From contig CP075494.1 of NCBI GenBank assembly GCA_021613535.1, positions 13,082,001 to 13,146,000 on the forward strand: a DNA stretch of 64,000 bases. Reading direction: 5' to 3'. The stretch comes from Adineta vaga (lineage: Eukaryota; Rotifera). Below, piece by piece: positions 49,389-61,797 of this stretch. Position numbers and translations under genes: made by a program. Position 1 is the stretch's first letter. The number at the start of each line of letters is the position of its first letter. Under the pieces are notes generated by a model. That model was not told the DNA's origin and searched no databases. It saw nothing but the letters and a program-made list of their open reading frames with translations.

Positions 49389-52300
49389 ATGGTGGTTTTC
49401 AATGGACAAATGCGTTTGAAAGTAATCGAAGCCGATAATCTTCGTGCAACTGAACATTCGACACGTTATTTTCCTCAAAATCCTTCATTAGCTTTTGTTA
49501 GTCCATATATATCGATTGATATTGACGATTTACCATTAGGACGTACTCATACAAAAGAAAAAACAACTACGCCAACATTCAATGAAGAATTTAACAGTGA
49601 AGTACATCATGGTCATCAATTACATTTTACAATTTTTCATGATGCTGCATTACCACCCGATGAATATGTAGCGGATTGTACACTAAAATTTGAAAATATT
49701 CATGATAAGAAAAGTGACATTTGGATTGATCTTGAGCCAGCTGGAAGAATTCATATATCAATTGAATTACAAGGACAATTCAGTGATTGTAAGAAGATGA
49801 AAATTGGAAAATATAAAACGAAGATTTTTCTTTATTTTTCTTTAGCTGTTAATAATGAACGACATTTTAAACAAAATAAACGAGCTTTTGCTCAACGTCG
49901 TTTTGCAGTTGTACGTCGTGTTTATGAAATAAATGGACATAAATTTATGGCAACATTCTTTCGACAACCAACATTTTGCTCAATTTGTTCCGAATTCATT
50001 TGGTAAGATTAAATCTAAAAAGTTTCTCTTTTTATTTTTCTGAGTGATGAGACTAATAAGAAGGCAAATCTCCTCATTTTTCCAGGGGAATATTTCGTAC
50101 ACAAGGTTATCAATGTCAAGGTAAGACTTTTGAATGTTGCTTCCCAAAATTTTCTCTTCATTCATTTCCTTTTGCTTTTGTTTGTTGTGCTGTGAATTAT
50201 CCCTTTCATATATGAAGAAACTAAACAAACATTGATTTCATTTCGATTGTTTTTAGTATGTACATGTGTGATACATAAACGTTGCAAAGCATCGGTAGTT
50301 ACAACATGTCCAGGAATTCGAACCTGTTTTGAAGTATAACAAAGAACTTGTTGTAAATATTCGAAACATATTTATTTGTTTTTTTTTCTAGTATCGTGAA
50401 AAAAGATTTAAAATTAATGTCCCACATCGATTTGTTGCACATACATATCGATTATTTACGTTTTGTGATCATTGTGGATCACTTTTGTGGGGTGCATGGA
50501 ATCAAGGGATGCAATGTCGAGGTAAGAGATGAGATTCGTTTATTGAAAATATCTCGAGATTAACGAGAACATCTGTTCTAATACAAAGCAAAGAAATAGA
50601 ACCACCTGTTATATAATATTGAATAGTAAAAATAGCTAATATAACATTTGCTATTGATTAGTCGAAATAGAAGAAATCAAAATGTTAAATGGAAAATGAA
50701 TTCGATATTTTTGTTGTTTATGAATAAATAGAATGCAAACTCAATGTACACAAACGTTGTACACGTAATGTTGCGAATGATTGTGGTTTGGATAAGAAAA
50801 AACTTGCTACTGTTCTTGCTGATCTCAATATAAGTACTCCTCAAAAAATGGTAAGCTGTCATTTACATTTGTCTCGTTTTAATCTTGAAAAGAAAACCCC
50901 TCACATTGTTCTGCTTTAGACAAATGTACCAAGTGAAGCCGATAGTAAGAATATTATTTCATATGCTTGTTTTTTTCTAAAAACGATAATATAACAACTA
51001 TTATTTAGCATCATCTGCATCCTCAACTACTTCAACAACATCAAATACAACAGCAAAAACTCCTACACCACCTCCATCTGTTTCATCTGATGATAGTTCA
51101 TCAAAACGAGAACATAATTTTACAGTTGATGATTTTCAATTTATGAAAGTTCTTGGCAAAGGATCTTTTGGAAAAGTAATATCAATGTTTTCTGTCACTT
51201 TATAACATCATTTTGTGTTTAAAGGTTTTATTAGGTGAACATAAATCAACGGGTGAAATTTTTGCGATAAAAGTACTCAATAAAGATGCGATTATTCAAA
51301 ATGATGATGTCGAATGTACAATGACTGAACGACGAATCTTAGCCTTATCAACGCGACATCCATTTTTGACGGGATTATTTTGTAGTTTTCAAACAAAGGT
51401 ATGATCTCTTGAAAAAAAAGAATTCTTCAATTATTAAACGGAGTTCATTTAGGAACGTTTATTTTTAATTATGGAATATGTTAATGGAGGTGATTTAATG
51501 TTTCAAATTCAACGTTCAAGAAAATTTGATGAGCCACGTGCACGATTTTATGCATCGGAAGTTACATTAGCATTAATGTTTCTTCATCGACATGGTGTAA
51601 TTTATCGGTAGGATAAAAACAAAAAGTCATGATTAATAAATAAATACATATGCTTGTTTATCTTTAGTGATCTCAAACTAGACAATATTTTACTTGATGC
51701 TGAAGGTCATTGTAAAATTGCTGAGTATGTGTTCATATTCTTTTTATTTTGATGTTTTATTTCAAAATTTTCTTCAGAAAAACAATAACTTTGTTATTAT
51801 AGTGTAAGAAGATATAAGCTCATGCTTTTACAGATAAAACTAATTTCATTTGCTCGTTGAGACCGAATTGTAAAGAATAGAATTAAAATTGTTTGTTTTT
51901 TTGAACTTTTAGTTTTGGTATGTGCAAAGAAGGTATCTTTGATGGAAAATTAACCTCAACATTTTGTGGTACACCCGGTATGATCATGTCGAAAGAAATC
52001 TTTTCTTTACAAAAAATCATTGTAATCTTTTTTCTATAATTAGATTACATTGCTCCGGAAATACTTCAAGAACTTGATTACTCATTTTCTGTTGATTGGT
52101 GGGCGTTGGGTGTATTAATGTATGAAATGATGGCTGGGCAACCTCCATTTGAAGCAGACGATGAAGATAGTCTTTTTGAGTCAATCCTTCGTGATGAAGT
52201 ACTATATCCGGTTTGGTTATCGAAAGAAGCCGTACATATTCTTAAATCGGTAGATACATACATGAGAAAATGTATAGAGACAAGATTTGTATCGAAATCT

Positions 52301-53051
52301 TTCGTTTAGTTTATGACTAAAAATCCTGCGAAACGTCTTGGTTGTGTAGCAGCACAAGGTGGTGAAGAGGCAATAAAACGTCATGCATTTTTTGCAGGAA
52401 AACTTGATTGGGAAGCATTGGAACGGCGACAAGTTAAACCACCTTTTAAACCTAAAGTGGTATGTAGTTCTATTAATTTCGTGCTGATTTTTTTTTCTCT
52501 CTCTTCGATAGGTTAATCCACGCGATACAAGTAATTTCGATAAAGATTTTACAAATATGCCTGTTAATTTTACACCAATCGAAGCAGTTATTGTAAAAGC
52601 AATTAATCAAGATGAATTCAAAGATTTTTCATATCGAAATCCTGATTGGCGTTGTTTAGAACGTGGAGAAGTTCCGAAAGATGATGCTAATGATGGTCGA
52701 CGTGCATTACGTGATGATTTAACAGTTAATTTAAAACAACCATTACCAATGACACCCATTTTATCTCATCAATCCTCGACAAATGAAACTGTCTCATCAA
52801 CTATAACAGTCGTTAAAACTGATCATACACCAATTCCACATATGGAAACGAAACGAACAGCAACTACATCACCATTTCAAACTCTACATACATCCGCATC
52901 CTCATCAGCTGTAGCTGCAGCATCACAATGGTCAACAACAACACCATCAACAGCACCTGCTGCAACATCCGATTCAATGTCGACTGCTCAACAAAAATCA
53001 CCATCACCAATTCGTACGAATAAAATCATCACCGATCAAACCGATATGTAA
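49389..53051 (+). CDS. PRKCE: Novel-type protein kinase C, epsilon/eta class, with extended C-terminus
   Basis: Fifteen exons sum to 2457 nt (818 aa). It is a diacylglycerol-activated, calcium-independent Ser/Thr kinase. In order: an N-terminal C2 domain opening [18 protein letters not shown]; a pseudosubstrate ([10 protein letters not shown], Ala at the phospho-site); C1A ([14 protein letters not shown]...) and C1B ([20 protein letters not shown]) zinc modules; a Ser/Thr/Pro hinge; and the kinase domain with [18 protein letters not shown]-equivalent YRDLKLDN, DFG (split by the 188-nt intron 51725-51912) and [14 protein letters not shown]. The hydrophobic motif FKDFSYRNP is present. About 130 further Ser/Thr/Pro/Ala-rich residues follow it, absent from ordinary PKCs. 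Intron 49789-49845 (57 nt) keeps the frame if retained. Confidence 0.95.
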
Positions 53052-53537
53052 ACTTTCAAAAGGCATAATTTTCATACTTTTTTTCTCTCTCTCTCTATGA
53101 ACACTCTAGTCATTTCATTGTTGTTTTTGTCTCTGTGCGTGCAATTTTTTCTTATTTCTTCAGTTAACTTTATTCAATTACAGTATGAGTCTTTTTTTTC
53201 TTCTTTCTTCTAGTCATTCATCATCATGCTGCTACTGCTGCCTTTTTTCTTTATTTCTTTTTGTGCAATTTTGCTTCGTTTTCGCATAATTTTCACTAGA
53301 ATTGGTAGAACATATAATACAGTCGTTTTGTTTTCTTTCGTGTATATGCCCATAATATGTACACATGTGTACTCTTGATGATTGTCTATATTTATCGTCA
53401 TCGAGACTTTTATATTTTCTAAAATTCTTCTTTTCTTTGGAAAAAAACGAAATATATGAATAAATATATTTATCTTTGAAAAAAACAAAACAAAAACTTT
53501 TATCGTTTGAAAAGAATCGAACTTCATAGATCTTCAA
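53052..53537. other. Intergenic region between PKC and FAN1
   Basis: T-rich 3' flank with (CT)n near 53082-53097. No gene supported. Confidence 0.4.
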
Positions 53538-56409
53538 ATGAAAAGAAAAATGCAACAAAGTCGATTGGATAACTTTTTTACGATGAAAAAATCTTCTACA
53601 ACAACAACAACAGCAAATAATTCATTGGAAAATGAAGATCATTCAACAACAGCAAAGAAATGTTTATCAACAAATGATAATGAAACTTCGAAGAAATTCA
53701 AACGAACTCAATCTGACACAAGCATTACAACAAATGATGAAAATCCTGAAACAAATTTTTCATTAAATCAATTTTATTTGGATAAATTCTTATTAATTCT
53801 TTCATCCTTACTCAAACATCACAAAGATCTATTTAATGAAAATGAATTAATATTATTTGATAAATTTCAAAATCTCTCCGGTAAATAATTCATTTTTCAT
53901 TTGAATAAAACTAAGCATCATCGTTTATTCAGCTTCTTCACAAATTATTTTCGTTCGTTTATTAATGCGGCGTTGTAAATGGCTTCGACGTTCGACAATC
54001 AATTATGAAATTCCAGATGTATCCAATGATACAGATAATTTAATTCCACTCGTTCAAATTGGTTTAATCCAAGATAGTATGAAGTGTTATTCTTAGTTCG
54101 GAAACTAAAATTAATGAATGATTATTTGTTTATGAATAGTTTCATCATTGGATGATCTAGATGCTGGTCTTCGTTTATTGACAAGTGATGAAATGCGAGA
54201 TTTTTCTAAACGATTTCATTGTCAATCAAAAACGAATAAATCAAAAAAAACTTCGATTGAAAATTTAAAAAGTTTGACTAATCAATATAAATCAATGTTT
54301 GGATCAACAAATCGTGATCATCTATTACTAAAAGAGTATTCTTATTCAATTACGAATTGATATAGAATGACGTGATTCGTTTATTTAGATTGAAACGAAT
54401 TGTAATTAATTGTTATAAAATCTCTGAAGAAATTCGTGGCTTATTCTTTCGAATGATGTTAACTTATCATCCGGTTGCTCTTTTAGCAATGGATGATTTA
54501 GATCAAAATGGTTTTACTCTAATGTAAATATACATATATATATATATATTTGTTAGTTTTCAATTGAAATCATTTTCTTCATGGTGAGAAACTTTCTATT
54601 TAGATATAAAACATTGCAAATCATTCGTGGACAACTTCGACTTCCATGGAATGAAGAACAAATTAGTCATGAACATATACCATTTAAAACATCGAAACAA
54701 CTTCAACTGTAAGAAATCGAAATTCTCATCTAAGAAAATAAATTCTTCTTTCTCAAAATAGTTATCAAGAAGCCATTGATCTTGAAACGGAATATCATCA
54801 ATTAGAAGAATCGAAAAATAGCGAAGATTTAATTCAATTTTATGAAACACATAATGAACAGTGGCGTACGATGATTGATGCATCAACTACAGAGTAATTC
54901 GTATAGGATAATAACGTAAATATTTATTGATTATTTTAGTGAAGAATTGCCCGGTTATTTTCGTCGGTTTTCTCCTATTTATGTTCGTGCTCGGATTTTA
55001 TCATCATTAACTGAAGTTTTACAACGAGCTCGACGATATGAACAATCGATTGAATTAATTCAATATCTTCTAGATCGAACAATGTATAACCGTCATCGAC
55101 GAGGTAAATTATGGAATCGTCTTGCATTAATACAAGAAAATTATATTAAAATCAATGGTCATCAACAATGTTTAAATACAATTCGTGAAGCATTACAAGA
55201 TTCGTGTGTGAAATTAGGTGATCGATTAGCATTATGTGAACGAGCACGAAAATTAATTGCTCGACCGAAATCAAAAGGAACACTAGTAGCAACATGGATA
55301 ACAGATGAAGAAGTAGAAGGAAAATTAATGTGGACTGTACCAATGCCGAAAGAAGTGAGATTTTTCTGCTAAAAAATTCTCTTTTTCTCTTGATATGAAA
55401 AGATTAGATTGAAGTAACTGGTCGTTTATTAGCAAATGATGCTCGAATGGGTAAAGTAACATATACAATTCAAGATCCTGTCGATGGTTCAACTCAATTT
55501 TGTACGGTTGAACAATTAGCTATTCATCATTATCGTACACAAGAAGATTATATTTTCGGTAAAATATCGTTTTTCTTTCTTTTCGTTAATATTTGATATT
55601 GATTTAAAAAAAAAAAGGTATACATTCGGAAGGAGCTGTTATTCGAACATTAGTTGGTCTTTTATTTCTTGATTTGATTTATACATTACCAACACCGGAT
55701 TTATTGATTGACATATTTCAAACTGAACCGTTAGATTTTCAAACGGATGCATTTTATAAATCTCGTCAAACAGAAATTGATCACCGAATTAGTCAATTAG
55801 ATACAGAAGAAGTAAGAAAATAATGTTTAGTATCAACTTTAATCGATAGTGAAATATTTATATTTAGAATATTCAAGAAATTGCTGAGAAAAATTGGGAT
55901 ATGTACAATTTAACAATGAGTACAGTTGTCAATTGGGAATTATTTCAAAATAAATCAACTTTATTAGTAAGAATAATCTTGATCGTCTTCTCGTCGTTTA
56001 TAATCATCTATTATAATAGAGTGCTTTGAAATGTTTAACCTCAGAACAAGTGCAATCGATATCGATTTATACATTTGTACATAATCGAGCTGTATGGAAA
56101 GGATTTCCTGATTTATTCGTATGGAATCCGATTTTGAAAAAATGCAAAGTAATACGAAAAGAAAATTATGTTTGATTTTTGACTTTTTATGTTAGTTTGT
56201 CGAAGTTAAAAGTCATAATGATCGTCTTTCACATCACCAAATCGTTTGGCTTGATAAATTAGTTGAATTTAAGATCGATTGTGAAGTATGTAAAGTTAGT
56301 GGTAAGTTCTTCTTCATATCGAATCTTCTTGTCTAAATTGTATTCTCTTCTAGCAATTGGTGCAAAGAAATTATTGCAAAGAACACCATCTACTATTGAA
56401 TTAGATTAG
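53538..56409 (+). CDS. FAN1: Fanconi-associated nuclease 1
   Basis: Thirteen exons sum to 2205 nt (734 aa). FAN1 is a structure-specific 5' nuclease acting in interstrand crosslink repair and repeat stability. The SAP-like region (SQIIFVRLLMRRCKWLRR), the TPR-like part (PGYFRRFSPIYVRARILSSL, RGKLWNRLAL) and the VRR-NUC domain all follow human FAN1. Catalytic residues are present: Glu in IHSEGA, Asp in GFPDLFVWN, and Glu and Lys in FVEVKSHNDRLSHHQ. The N-terminus is short, with no C2HC ubiquitin-binding (UBZ) finger. Instead QSRLDNFF at residues ~7-14 fits the PCNA-interacting box consensus. Vertebrate FAN1 is near 1017 aa, and the missing length is at the N-terminus. Confidence 0.95.
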
Positions 56410-56520
56410 ATTGTTATTACGAAAATACCTTTTTTTTTACAAATATTGTTGTTAAAATAAATAAATACATTTTCATGTTCAGATATTTTTATTGAGAAAA
56501 ACAAAAGACAAGGAGTTTTT

Positions 56521-59128
56521 ATGCTTGTAGAAAAGAAAATGTATGCAAATGATGATGAAGATGAAGAATGGAATAATGGAAGTGATGATGATGAAAGAAA
56601 TCAACCACAAGGTTATGAAGCTTTATTAGATCCAGATGAGGAAGGGTAAGAAACAAACGAAGTTTTATTGAAGATTGACATGTCGTCTTGTATGTTATAG
56701 AAGTTTTGCAGCGGAGGATGATGATGATGAAGCTGAAGGACACGAGAATGAAGAAGAAGATGATGGTTATCAAGAAGAAAATGAACCATCAGAATCGATG
56801 GAAAAAGAAGCACCTGTTGATGATGGACAAATCAAATTATTTGCATGTAATTTGTGTTCAGTATCCTTTAGTAAATTCGAAGGATATCGAGAACATTTCG
56901 TGTCGACTGAACATCGATACAAACGTCGAGATGAGAAAAAACGTTTAGGCGTATGTATTTACGTTTCACTAACTAAAATCATATTTTTATTTTATTTCTA
57001 TTTTTTAGGAAGGTTGTGTTATTGAAACTTCTGCTGTTGAAATATTTGTTAATCTCTTACTTTATAACAAAGTAAAACATAGGAATTTTTCATGAAAGGA
57101 GAATAAAATGATCTTATAAATTGTTCAGATACCATTTGAAAGTATTCAAATTGATATTCAACCAGGTGATTCCAGTATTAGTGGTTCATTGGAATATAAA
57201 CAGAATAAATATGAATATCAACATGCATCATCAATGAATGATTTTTATCAAAATCTTGTCAATAAATTCAATCAAGATTACGAAAAATATCAATTGAAAA
57301 TGCCACCCCAAAGTTTTTTTGTTGCACGTGGTATGTAATAGTACACGAGTAGATGATGTGTTTCAAGCTTCGTTTTTAGATATCTGTCGAAAAGAGGTGG
57401 ATAATGTTTGGACTGTACCACGTTATTGTGATGATACAGGAAAGTCTGATGAACAAATTGTTAAAGTAAGTGAAAGCGAATGATTTAAGATGTAAAATTT
57501 ATTTGTTCTTCGTTTAGGAAGTACTTGATTTTTGTGTTTATACAAATGTTGAACCGGAACGGGAACGTTTGATAGGACAATCCATTCAAACATGGCGTAT
57601 GTTTCATCGTCAAGAAACTAAACCTGGATTTTGGTGTGATATATGTAAACAATGTTTTCGAAAACGAAAAGCTATTATTTGTGTACGTAATATGAGAACT
57701 AACGGAAACTTTGATAAATTATGATTTTTTTTAATATAGCATTTTGAATCAAGTGAAAAACACGACAAAAATCTCAAACATCTTCCACCATACCGGCGAG
57801 CTGTGCAACATGTAAATATGACGGTAGATATATGCTAATGTCGGTATGCTGATCGATGATCTAAAAAAGATCTTCAAATGATTCGAAACATCTCAAATCT
57901 ATCGATACATTGATTCAGAGTTTGAATAACTACATGAGTGAAAGTCTTCTTATATGCATACCGACATTGACATATTGTTATCTAAGAAAATTTCGATTGT
58001 ATATTTATGTATAATTCTATAGAGTTTATTTACTGGACGTTTATTAAATGAATTTGTCGAGTTAGATAAATTGAATTATTATCGAACTCGTGTCAATGCT
58101 TATCGAATTCCACCAGCGAATAAAAATCTTAAAAATGCATATTATTGTACATTTTGCAAGAAATCATTTGAATCAACATATGCACTTGAAAAAGTAATGA
58201 AGAATTTGAAATCATATTAGTAGAATTCATTTCGATTTATTTTAGCATCTTGCTTGGAAAAATCATCGAGATATATTACGAAAACGTCGACAGAATGATT
58301 TAGATAATTTACCACGTCTTGTGGTAAATATTAAAATCCTATGCTATTCTTTCTTATCGATTTCATTTCTAGACTTATCTAAATTTTAATCAATTAGCTC
58401 ATGAACAACGAAATGGTGGAATACAACAAATGGCTAAAACACCAGATGAATATCGATTAAAATATAATCTCGAACCTATTACACTTGAAAGTATGCAAGA
58501 AGATATTAAACGTTTTGATACTTATCTTGCTCAACAAGTTATGCAAAATATTTATAATCAACAAGCAAATAATAACAATCGATTTCATCGTGGTGGTGGT
58601 GGAGGAGGAAGAGGAGGACGTGGCCGTGGTAGACAACCATTTCGTGGTCAAGGATATCGACCACGAGGTAATTTTCATCAACAAAATCCATCACATTTCA
58701 ATTCAGGTAATTAGAAATATACAGATAAAACTATGAGTTTGATTATTTGTTATATTTAGGACAATTTAATCATCCAAATGGTTTTCAACCACGATCATTC
58801 AATAATAACCAACAATTCTATCCACAGAATAATTTTCATTTACCAACAACATTCCGTCCACGTATGTTTTGTTTTGTAATTGAATATCATTGAATTCTAC
58901 TGTTATATAACTTTAGAAAATCAACATTTTATAAATGGAAATAATAAACGTAACTATCCACAAGGTAACAATTATTACAATCCAAGACAAACGTGGCAAA
59001 ATAAAAGAGCTCGATTTGATCGACCATCAACATATCAACAACCATCATCCTCATCATCGTCCAATCGTATTGATTATCGTTATGTAGCTAATCAAAATAC
59101 GTATCAACAACACCAACAATTTCAATAA
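56521..59128 (+). CDS. Three C2H2 (U1-like) zinc fingers plus RGG-rich tail, nucleic-acid-binding protein
   Basis: Twelve exons sum to 1860 nt (619 aa). An acidic N-terminus (EEEDDGYQEENE) precedes three C2H2 fingers with CxxC and Hx5H spacing: CNLCSVSFSKFEGYREHF, CDICKQCFRKRKAIICHF and CTFCKKSFESTYALEKHL. That spacing is typical of U1-type/dsRNA-binding fingers. The C-terminal third is Gly/Arg-rich (RGGGGGGRGGRGRGR) then Gln/Asn-rich, like RNA-binding low-complexity tails. No orthologue is recognised by eye. An RNA-binding nuclear role is inferred. The 211-nt intron 57812-58022 contains an inverted repeat pair. Confidence 0.78.
57837..57968. repeat. 132-bp intronic element with 13-bp inverted ends
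   Basis: AATGTCGGTATGC at 57837-57849 and GCATACCGACATT at 57956-57968 are perfect inverted copies, within the longest intron of the zinc-finger gene. It could be a small MITE or a hairpin-forming element. Confidence 0.5.
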
Positions 59129-59415
59129 TATTATGTGTTATTTCCTTTTTGAGGAAATTCGTTATTTGTTTTTTTTCTATGTTATACAATCAAATCATTG
59201 TTATAAGTGCCGATTATTGCTAGAAAAATAAACTAGTTCGAAATTATTCTTTTTATTTCACTTGTATACATTGAAATAATAGTATCTTCATCAAGATTTA
59301 GGTTTTTTTTGTTTTGAAAAGAGAGTCGAGTTATTTGACACAAGTGCGATAGAAAGAAAAGGATTAATCCAGAACAAAATACATGAAAGTGATATAATGA
59401 GTAAGTATATTGTTT
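59129..59415. other. Convergent intergenic region
   Basis: 3' ends of the zinc-finger gene (+) and the BiP-like gene (-) face each other. No gene supported. Confidence 0.4.
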
Positions 59416-61643
59416 CTATAAACTTCTATCATCATGTTTAGTTGATGATACACTATCAGAAATAGCCAATTCATCTGTTGTCGTGATCGCAGATGTTATT
59501 GTTTTCGTAAGTTGGTTCTTGTGCTCTCTGGATTCATCAAGTACAGCGTTCAGATTTAATTCAAGTTCTTCATTTTTACTTTCAACACTATTTTCCACTA
59601 CCATTTCACCATTTTCTTTAAGACTAGTTTTGACAATAAGATTAGTTTTTGATGAGTCAGTATGCCTATATAAAAAAGGAAATCTCTGTTTTTACTACAA
59701 AACAATAACTTACGCTTCCAATTCATTTCTGTATTCTATCTTTTCTCTCGTTTGTTCATCTTCATCCGCAAATTTTTCTGAATCTTTAATCATACGATCA
59801 ATATCTTCTGGTGATAATCGATTTGTATTCGAGTTGATCACAATATTGTTCTTATTTCCTGTTCCTTTATCTTCAGCAGTAACCTACAATATCAAACATC
59901 AATTTTAGTACTGTTAAACATAGCAATTACCAACGGAAATCATACCTTAAGAATACCATTGACATCGATTTCGAATGTGACTTCGATTTGTGGTACACCT
60001 CGTGGTGCAGGTGGAATACCAGTCAAGTCAAATTTTCCTAAGACATGATTATCTTTTGTCATTGGTCGTTCACCTTCAAGGACTTGAATAGTGACTGTTG
60101 GTTGATTGTCAGCAGCAGTTGAAAAGATTTGACTTTTCTTTGTTGGAATGATAGTGTTTCGTGGAATGATCTTTGTCATAACACCGCCAATAGTTTCAAT
60201 ACCCATAGTTAATGGATTGACATCGAAAGGAAACACATCGCCAGTATCCTGTCCACCTGAAAGAACACCAGCTTGAATAGCAGCACCACGAACTGCGAAC
60301 AACAAAACGTATACAACTATGATCTCAAATTAATCCATTCAACTTACCAACAGCTTCATCAGGGTTGATACCACGTGATGGTTCTTTACCATCGAAAAAT
60401 TCTTTCACTAGTTGTTGTACTTTAGGGATAAGTGTTGAACCACCAACGAGGACCACTTCAGCGATCATTGATTTATTGAAATCATTATCCTTTAAAGTTT
60501 GTTGGATCATTGGCAATGTTGACTGAAACAAATCCATGTTGAGTTCTTCGAATTTGGCTCGTGTTAATGTTTCACTAAAATCTTCATTATCGAAGAATGA
60601 TTCAATTTCGATCTTTGTTTGATGTTGTGATGATAATGTTCGTTTCGCTTTTTCCACTTCACGTCGGAGTTTTTGAACAGCACGAAGATCTTTTCGAACA
60701 TCTTTGCCAGTTTTCTTTTTGAATAATTTAATGAAATGTTCCATCACACGTTGATCGAAATCTTCACCACCCAAATGTGTATCACCATTCGTTGCAACGA
60801 CTTCAAACACACCATTGTCAATGGTCAATAATGACACATCAAATGTACCACCACCCAAATCGAATACAAGAATATTCTTTTCACCTTCTTTCTTATCTAA
60901 TCCATAAGCAATAGCAGCAGCTGTTGGTTCGTTGATGATACGCATAACATTCAAGCCAGAAATAGTACCGGCATCTTTGGTTGCTTGACGTTGAGCATCA
61001 TTGAAGTAAGCAGGAACAGTGACGACTGCATGAGTGACTTTCTTTCCGAGATAGGCTTCCTGAACAACAAAAGATAGCAATAGTAAGAAAAGTGACAGAA
61101 TGAAAAGATATGTTACTTACAGCAATCTCACGCATTTTACCAAGAACCATGGCTGAGATTTCTTCTGGTGTGAAAAGTTTTTGTTCCTTGCCTGTGCTGA
61201 TTTGAATGATTGGTTTGGAGTTTTTCTCGATGACTTTGAATGGAAAATGTTTGATGTCTTGTTGAACAGTAGCTTCATTGTATTCACGACCGATCAATCG
61301 TTTGGCATCAAAAACAGTATTTTCTGGATTGGATGTGAGCTGATTTTTGGCAGCATCACCAATCAATCGTTCACCTTCGGCTGTGAATGCAACGTATGAA
61401 GGAGTGATACGATTACCTTGATCATCAGTAATGATTTTCACTTCTCCATTTTCAAAGATAGCAGCACGTGAGTTTTTTGTACCAAGATCAATACCAATGA
61501 TAACAGCAGAATCTAAGTAAGAAATATGAAATGACCTATTGTTCAATTCGAACAGAGTATAGACCTTCTATTTTAGTTGAATGAATCGAAAGAATCGTAA
61601 AAGAAAGGATAAGAACAACACGAGAAACAGTTTTTGTTTTCAT
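59416..61643 (-). CDS. HSPA5: BiP/GRP78-type HSP70, copy 1, divergent lid and no KDEL
   Basis: Six exons sum to 1950 nt (649 aa). Exon 1 (61565-61643) encodes a signal peptide ([15 protein letters not shown]), so the protein enters the ER. ATPase landmarks are [44 protein letters not shown] and [14 protein letters not shown]. The substrate-binding part has [15 protein letters not shown] and the BiP-specific [20 protein letters not shown]. The last exon keeps the length and alignment of the helical lid but little of its sequence, and it ends KHDDRSL instead of a KDEL-type retrieval signal. Usual GT at the GTTNS position reads GTKNS. A tract spanning exons 4-5 is almost identical to copy 2. Confidence 0.93.
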
Positions 61644-61692
61644 GTGAATGATCCGTTTGATAGAAAAAGTAATACCCATGTTGGTAGTTGCA

Positions 61693-61797
61693 GAAATATT
61701 TATATATCAAGTTCAATTGGACAACGAAAGATGAGGCAATGAAGCAAACAGAGTTTAAAATATGATGATGGTTGTGCACGTTTACGTGTTTCATTGG
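61693..61797 (-). promoter_or_regulatory. Promoter of BiP-like copy 1: ERSE-like element and TATA box
   Basis: On the gene strand CCAAT (61797-61793) is followed after nine bases by AAACG, approaching the ER-stress element CCAAT-N9-CCACG. An ACACGT core lies in the spacer. A TATATAAATA box lies near 61693-61705, about 55 nt before the start codon. Unfolded-protein-response control is known for BiP; here it is inferred. Confidence 0.35.

Noticed and set aside
56519-56813. Antisense His/Leu-rich ORFs
   Set aside because: They mirror the GAT/GAA-rich acidic coding region of the zinc-finger gene.
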